From positions 1 to 24,082 of the forward strand of contig JAOXYB010057389.1 in assembly GCA_028565635.1 (NCBI GenBank): DNA of 24,082 bases, in the 5' to 3' direction. The notes under the pieces were generated by a model. That model was not told the origin of the DNA. It saw only the letters and a program-made list of their open reading frames with translations, and made no database searches. Shown here piece by piece: positions 19,456 to 24,082 of this stretch. The number at the start of each line of letters is the position of its first letter. The stretch's first letter is position 1. Both the position numbers and the translations under genes were made by a program. This stretch comes from Phoronis ovalis. Its lineage: Eukaryota; Phoronida; Phoronidae.

Positions 19456-20687
19456 CAACGTTTATCAGCGGAGTCAACAGATTAAAATAACGGACTAAAG
19501 GAGTAAACGAATTTAGTTATTTAATTTAAATTAATTATTACGTGATCTGCCTTCATACATATTTTTATTACAAAAAAAATCAACACAAAGATTATAATTT
19601 AATAAAATATCAAGAACCTTTATCGATTACTCTCACCTAGCAATGTTTGCCGCATCCGTTGAAAAGTATATTTTATACTCAATCTCCAGTCAAATCGTAC
19701 CAAAAAATTATATCCAGTAACTTCAGGCAAAACGTTTGTCACATTTTGTTAACTTTAAATAGCTCTTATGAACATTTTCCCCGGGTAAAATGCGCTGCAG
19801 AATCCATATAATTTTAAACAACATGACTATCACGTGATCAGGTCAGTCAGCTTTTAATAGGTCAAAGGATTCCAAAATATTGACGAAAAAGAAGGCACAT
19901 TTAAATGATATGTGGAAGTGTTTTTTTTTGCTTATTTTACATCAGTAGCGTTGCTTTGCTTTCAAGTTGTCTGCTTATCGAGGCTTCAGTGTTTGTGCTA
20001 TTGAACAGCAGGCCGGAGAGCTCGTCAATAATTGAGTTCTAGTTCTGGTTAAGAAACTAGTTGGGATTTCCCCAAATTGAACAGTTTACTTCGAAAATAA
20101 ATCCGCGATACAGAAGAGTTCACAAATGACAACTTAACTAATAGGATTAAGCACTCCTTTAGACACGAGGACCAATTCGTTATATCTGAGAAACCGCTGC
20201 AGAAATGATTTTTTTATATATAATACGATTAACAAAAAATTAATGAATCTTTTCAGTTTTCAAAGTTTTTACCGCCTAATTCGACTTGGTAGCGTAACAG
20301 TTTGCGCAGTAATATAATTACTCGAAACAATATAGATCTTTTTTAACCTACCGTAACTTTCGTTTTTACGGTCGGATATTAACAGACGCCTTTGTTAAAA
20401 GTCAACTAACCAAATAAAGTACAATATTTGCATTCTACATTGGGGGTTTTCCCCATCCACGAACTTTTTAAAAGTGGCAACTTTAAGCGAGGTCATGAGA
20501 AGTAACCGATAAATGTAACGATGATACAATTTTGACAAGTTGTGCAACTTATTACTACAATAAATTACTTTATTTCATAAAATAATCATAACAAGAAGTT
20601 CATCTGGTGTAAATATTCAGGTGTTTATTTAACTTCGTTAATTCGCTTTTTACCCCGCCAGTCCGTTGAGTCCGCTGATTAACGTTG
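19456..20687. mobile_element. Candidate 1.2-kb non-autonomous element bounded by inverted repeats
   Basis: 19456-19478 (CAACGTTTATCAGCGGAGTC + AAC) is mirrored by 20665-20687, with two mismatches in 23. Weaker inverted likeness continues inward (CGGACTAAAGGAGTAAA against CGGACTGGCGGGGTAAAA). The interior has no supported ORF. No convincing target duplication was found, so the exact ends and superfamily are open. Confidence 0.55.
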
Positions 20688-20694
20688 GCCGGTT

Positions 20695-20735
20695 ATTACT
20701 GCCTAGCTATGATTAGCTAACTAGGCAGTATTGTT
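20695..20735. repeat. Short imperfect hairpin
   Basis: TACTGCCTAG and CTAGGCAGTA form 10-bp arms around CTATGATTAGCTAA, just right of the 19456-20687 element. It could be part of a transposon terminus. Confidence 0.5.
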
Positions 20736-21310
20736 GTCATCGTAGTGTAGTAGTTCATTTTGCATACTAGTGCTACTGTTTGGCACAGGTTAAGGATATT
20801 TAACACACAGATGCTTTTGGACAAGAAATTTTGCAGAAATATTTAGAAATTTTGGATAAGTACAGATTGAATCCTAACTAAAGGATAAATATGCTAGATG
20901 TAGCGAATTCACAAGAATATTTCAGTTTAATAATAGTATATTTCTGGTATTCACATAGAAAGCTGACTGGTTCCAAAGGTCACAAAAATGATAGTGACAC
21001 AAAACACTTTGTTAATCACAATGAAAACACTTTTGTAATGTTAATCACATGATTCTTGAGTTACAATAATAAACAAACATGGTACTAAACAGACATCACT
21101 ACAATTATGTACAGAAAATAACAAGAACTAAAAACAAATATGTAATTATGTACCAAGTACTAAATTTGAATTTTGCGTCAGTTAATTTGACCACGCAGAC
21201 TGACTACTGTCACAAGTATGCAGTTCTTTCCATATATATGCATCCTGCATGGTCTCATTAAAATCTGCATTAATAACAACTTTTACATCATTCTGATATT
21301 TCATAAACAT
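20736..21310. other. Intergenic/intronic DNA, nothing recognised
   Basis: AT-rich stretch without a supported gene or repeat. The 60-residue open frame at 21079-21261 has no recognisable product. Confidence 0.5.
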
Positions 21311-21736
21311 TTAAAGTTGGGGTCCCAGAATCTTTTGCACAATCGCTGAATATATACCCAAAATTTCAAGTTGGTGTCATTTCACTCAAAACTAAGTTCT
21401 AACATCCCTACCAAAATATTTTCTAAAAGTTCGCTATATTAGCCGAGTAATTGGTGAAAATGTGGAGTTTTGCGGTTCCACCAAAATTCGCCATCTATTA
21501 GCGAAAATGGGAACTAAGAAATATACTGGCAAGGGTACAATTTTCAGGAAAGAATGCACCATCTGGTGGAGAAATTTGTTGCGAGTTTCTACGGCTGTTT
21601 TTTCTTACACAGGCTCATATTTTATGGAAAAAAATGTTGTTTAGTGAACTTCAGTTATAGAAGATTGATTAGCAAAAACATTTTGGAACACAATTTTTGG
21701 ACATTTTGGCCAAAGATTCTGGGACCCCAACTTTAA
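21311..21736. mobile_element. 426-bp MITE with TTAA ends and 25-bp perfect inverted termini
   Basis: The left end TTAAAGTTGGGGTCCCAGAA (then TCTTT) at 21311 is perfectly mirrored at 21712-21736. Both edges read TTAA, which could be a TTAA target duplication as made by piggyBac-type transposases, or part of the inverted repeat. No transposase ORF is present. The right terminus overlaps the GPCR stop codon. A degraded relative lies at 13724-13921 in opposite orientation. Confidence 0.85.
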
Positions 21737-22767
21737 TATCTTTTGCAACTTCTCATAGCTTGAAAAAATTCCCGCCTCAAAATTTGATTTCCAACACCAT
21801 AAATAACTGGGTTTAACGCATTTGCTGTGCAATATAAAAACAGAGATAAATTTTCAACTTCTTTATGCAAAAGACTATAGGGAGCAGCCACATAATACTT
21901 GCCAACTCTTGCTGCTACATGAGGGAATATCGACATAATGAAAGTTATAGTAACTGCTAAAAACACAGACGCCGTTTTGATTTGTTTTCGAAGGTTCACT
22001 GATGTGTCTGTTGATGTTCCTACTGCTGTTCCTACTTGACGTTGAAGTGCCCTATTGGCTTTATATATTTTGAAGTAGCAAATACAAATTGTTGCCGTGG
22101 TGCTATAAAAGCCAATACCTTGAAAGACTGATAGGGTAACATTTGAAACCGTATTTGCATTTTTCAGTTGACAAACCTGTAAAAATGCATCGTAATAGTA
22201 TTCACTCCAACCAAAAAATGGTGGTATGCAAACAGCAATAGCTATAATCCAAGAAAGAGCTATCATCACTTTAGTTTTTATCTTGGTCATTTTCAAATGA
22301 TAATGCAATGGATAGCAGCAAGCGTAATAGCTATCAATGCTAATACAGGTTAAAGTCATTATAGATTGCATCGCTAGAGTTTGTTTTATGAAGCCACTAA
22401 AACTACACAAAAACACATTTTTATCAAGCACATGCCATTCTGGCCTAGCACAGTGAGGAAAGTCAACTAGGTATGAAACAGGAAATAATGCATCTCCTAC
22501 CGCTAAATTGGCACATAAATAATAGGTTGGATCATGTAGTGCTACACGGCTATAAATTGTGTATAACAGTAGGCAGTTGAATACGAAAGTGAACATAGGT
22601 AAAGTGGTGAAGTAGATGAAATTTGACAATGCAGAAGTATGACAACATGTCACTATTGTTGTAATGTTGTCAGTCTCTGTAAATGTTACATATCTCTCGT
22701 CTGAAAATGATGTTGTTTTCTTTGCTGTCACTGAATCAAAGATTTCAGAAGAACAAGTCGTTCCCAT
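21733..22767 (-). CDS. Single-exon class A (rhodopsin-like) GPCR, orphan, atypical
   Basis: 344 residues with seven hydrophobic segments. TM1 lies at about 48-72 (N64), TM2 about 80-103 (LAVGD, D92), TM3 about 119-147 (C121), TM4 about 165-187 (W173), TM5 about 211-233, TM6 about 262-287 (P282) and TM7 about 303-325 (NPVIY 319-323). C199 in extracellular loop 2 can pair with C121. Asn34 (NIT) and Asn209 (NVT) are potential glycosylation sites. Departures from the class norm are DSY (145-147) instead of DRY, Ile280 in place of the TM6 toggle Trp (SIFP instead of CWxP), and no Pro in TM5. Helix 8 is followed by only a very short tail (CKRY). The ligand is not predictable. The stop codon coincides with a MITE end. 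The ATG at 22767 gives an ordinary 46-residue N-terminus without an evident signal peptide. Confidence 0.9.
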   Translation of the reverse strand: MGTTCSSEIFDSVTAKKTTSFSDERYVTFTETDNITTIVTCCHTSALSNFIYFTTLPMFTFVFNCLLLYTIYSRVALHDPTYYLCANLAVGDALFPVSYLVDFPHCARPEWHVLDKNVFLCSFSGFIKQTLAMQSIMTLTCISIDSYYACCYPLHYHLKMTKIKTKVMIALSWIIAIAVCIPPFFGWSEYYYDAFLQVCQLKNANTVSNVTLSVFQGIGFYSTTATICICYFKIYKANRALQRQVGTAVGTSTDTSVNLRKQIKTASVFLAVTITFIMSIFPHVAARVGKYYVAAPYSLLHKEVENLSLFLYCTANALNPVIYGVGNQILRREFFQAMRSCKRY

Positions 22768-23416
22768 ATCATACTATTTCCCAATCTCTGAATCAAATGT
22801 TAAATCTTATGTGCTGTACCTAATATACTGTGATTCACACGAGGTAGTATTAAGCCAATCACGCACAATGTGATTAATTTAACACCCAATCTTGTCTTCT
22901 GAGCTGGTTAAGTCCTTGATGTCACAGTTAACAGGTTATACTGAGACTCTGCAGTGCTTTATGTATTGTTCAATCCTAATTCCTGTTTTTGCAGCAGGTC
23001 AAGTTGACAACATTTGAATTTTACTAACTAGTATTGTACTGTACATGTTACGAATGTTTTTTGGCTAATATATCTAGTACAAAAATTAATCCAGTATGAA
23101 TGTAGTCAAAATTAAATCTTAGATTTTGAGCAAAGTTAGATTTTGGTTCACTACCAACAAATAATGTCCTTCAACAGTCTAGTCCTTTCAAAAATTGTAT
23201 ATGTTTCATGAAGTTGATTTTAAAAGTATTAGAACTGGTGATTTAGCACAAGACTTTCAAACTGAGACCAAATCTGACAACCAGACATTTTATATCTAAC
23301 TAGTAATTAGGTCATAATTGCATGGATTGGTGTAAATGCTGCAAAAGAAAGTTTTAAGGCCAACATATTGAATATATAAGGGAATTATCAGTAAAAAGTA
23401 ACCCATTTAGGTATAA
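22768..23416. other. Region upstream of the GPCR, nothing recognised
   Basis: It presumably holds the GPCR 5' UTR and promoter (minus strand), but no TATA box, repeat or exon can be called with confidence. Confidence 0.4.
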
Positions 23417-23725
23417 CCAGCGTAGACTCCAACAGTCAATCCACACTCACGCACCTGTTTCCTACCATACGAAACCCTTTTCAAAGTTTCGCATCGAAAT
23501 TCCTACTACTCGAACTGCCGTTTCTGTCGCATGAACTCGTATTTTCGGAGACTCGGATCTGCTGTTCGACAAGTGTTCGAGTTTCTGTAAACCTGCACGA
23601 ATTCCTAGCAACTTGTGCGAGTTTACAGAAATGATGGTTCAAGTAGTAGGAGTTTTGGTGCGAAATCTGGAAAAGGGTAGGAAATAGGTGCGCAAGTGCA
23701 GATTGACAGTTCGAGTCTACGCTTG
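23417..23725. mobile_element. About 309-bp foldback element with roughly 100-bp imperfect arms
   Basis: The left arm starting CCAGCGTAGACTC is mirrored by the right arm ending GAGTCTACGCTTG. Matching inner words include GTCAATC, GCGCACCT/ACGCACCT, TTTCCTACC, CCCTTTTC, TTTCGCA, CTCCTACTACT/TTCCTACTACT and TTTCTGT. TTAGGTA occurs at 23407-23413 and 23726-23732 and may be a 7-bp target duplication, offset by three bases on the left. There is no coding capacity; the 90-residue open frame at 23753-23481 is a by-product of the palindrome. Confidence 0.8.
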
Positions 23726-23732
23726 TTAGGTA

Positions 23733-24082
23733 GGGCTGATTCATGTCAAGCATAAAATGAAATAAAGTTACCTTTTACAGTACTTTTTACAAGTCATCAA
23801 AACAAATTATAAATCTATATGTTTAATTATAGTCTGTTTTTAACATTTGTTCATGATGTTCTATTCACTTCAAACATAAAGAGATTGATCTTACTTGTTA
23901 AAAAATAGCATGTATATACATCAACTCGGAAGCACCCTTCGAGTCTGTTCCCCAGAAAGTCTGGCTAGCTGGCAAATCATAAACAGTTTATCCTGCTTCT
24001 AATAGGGAACAGATCTGATTCTCCACATCAACACCACTAAATGATTTATTTAAGGGTGAAACTCCCGGAAAACATCTTTTGC
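23733..24082. other. Right edge of window, nothing recognised
   Basis: AT-rich DNA up to the window end. No PTAR1 exon or other feature is supported here. Confidence 0.4.

Noticed and set aside
23481-23753. Minus-strand 90-residue frame
   Set aside because: It lies over the arms of the foldback element and arises from the palindromic sequence.
1-24082. Search for bacterial-type systems, CRISPR arrays or a viral insertion
   Set aside because: No regularly spaced repeats, operons or viral genes are seen; the introns and animal genes show ordinary nuclear DNA.

Overview
This is a eukaryotic genomic window, almost certainly from an invertebrate animal. It is AT-rich, its genes are split into small exons by GT-AG introns, the exons encode recognisable animal proteins, and the introns are full of short transposon debris (a tRNA-derived SINE, a dead LINE fragment, several MITE-like inverted-repeat elements). 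It also contains an 877-base assembly gap (10706-11582). I cannot name the species. A marine lophotrochozoan or non-vertebrate deuterostome would fit, but that is a guess.

Four protein genes can be supported. (1) On the + strand, 421-4160 holds the last six coding exons (510 residues) of a long coiled-coil protein. Its C-terminal block resembles the ankyrin-repeat/coiled-coil family RAI14 (ankycorbin)/UACA/ANKRD24; the ankyrin part would lie left of the window. (2) On the - strand, 15389 down to 6120 holds a complete ten-exon PDCD7 gene (U11/U12 snRNP 59K protein of the minor spliceosome). All exon phases agree and the model totals exactly 450 codons including the stop. (3) On the + strand, 15682-18515 holds the first four coding exons of PTAR1, the alpha-type subunit of protein geranylgeranyltransferase type III. 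Its remaining exons are not seen. (4) On the - strand, 22767-21733 holds a single-exon class A (rhodopsin-like) GPCR with an atypical D-S-Y motif.

Layout: the coiled-coil gene and PDCD7 converge tail to tail across about 2 kb (4161-6119). PDCD7 and PTAR1 are head to head with only 292 bp between start codons, which implies a shared bidirectional promoter. If PTAR1 continues to the right, the GPCR is nested antisense in its fourth intron.

The introns and intergenic DNA carry most of the oddities. There is a 499-bp MITE with an 8-bp target duplication sitting inside a LINE remnant (14262-14760). A TTAA-bounded MITE has one terminus that forms the GPCR stop codon (21311-21736), and a degraded inverted relative of it lies in PDCD7 intron 1. 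A perfect 36-bp-arm hairpin flanked by 9-bp direct repeats lies 19 bp after the PTAR1 exon 1 splice donor. A long foldback element lies at 23417-23725, and a pair of inverted termini at 19456 and 20687. A partial duplicate of PDCD7 exon 6 sits exactly 100 bp from the original, and PTAR1 intron 2 must be a GC-AG intron. I see no CRISPR array, operon or other bacterial system. No wholly new molecular system is evident; the most interesting items are the gene architecture and the young mobile elements interacting with the genes.
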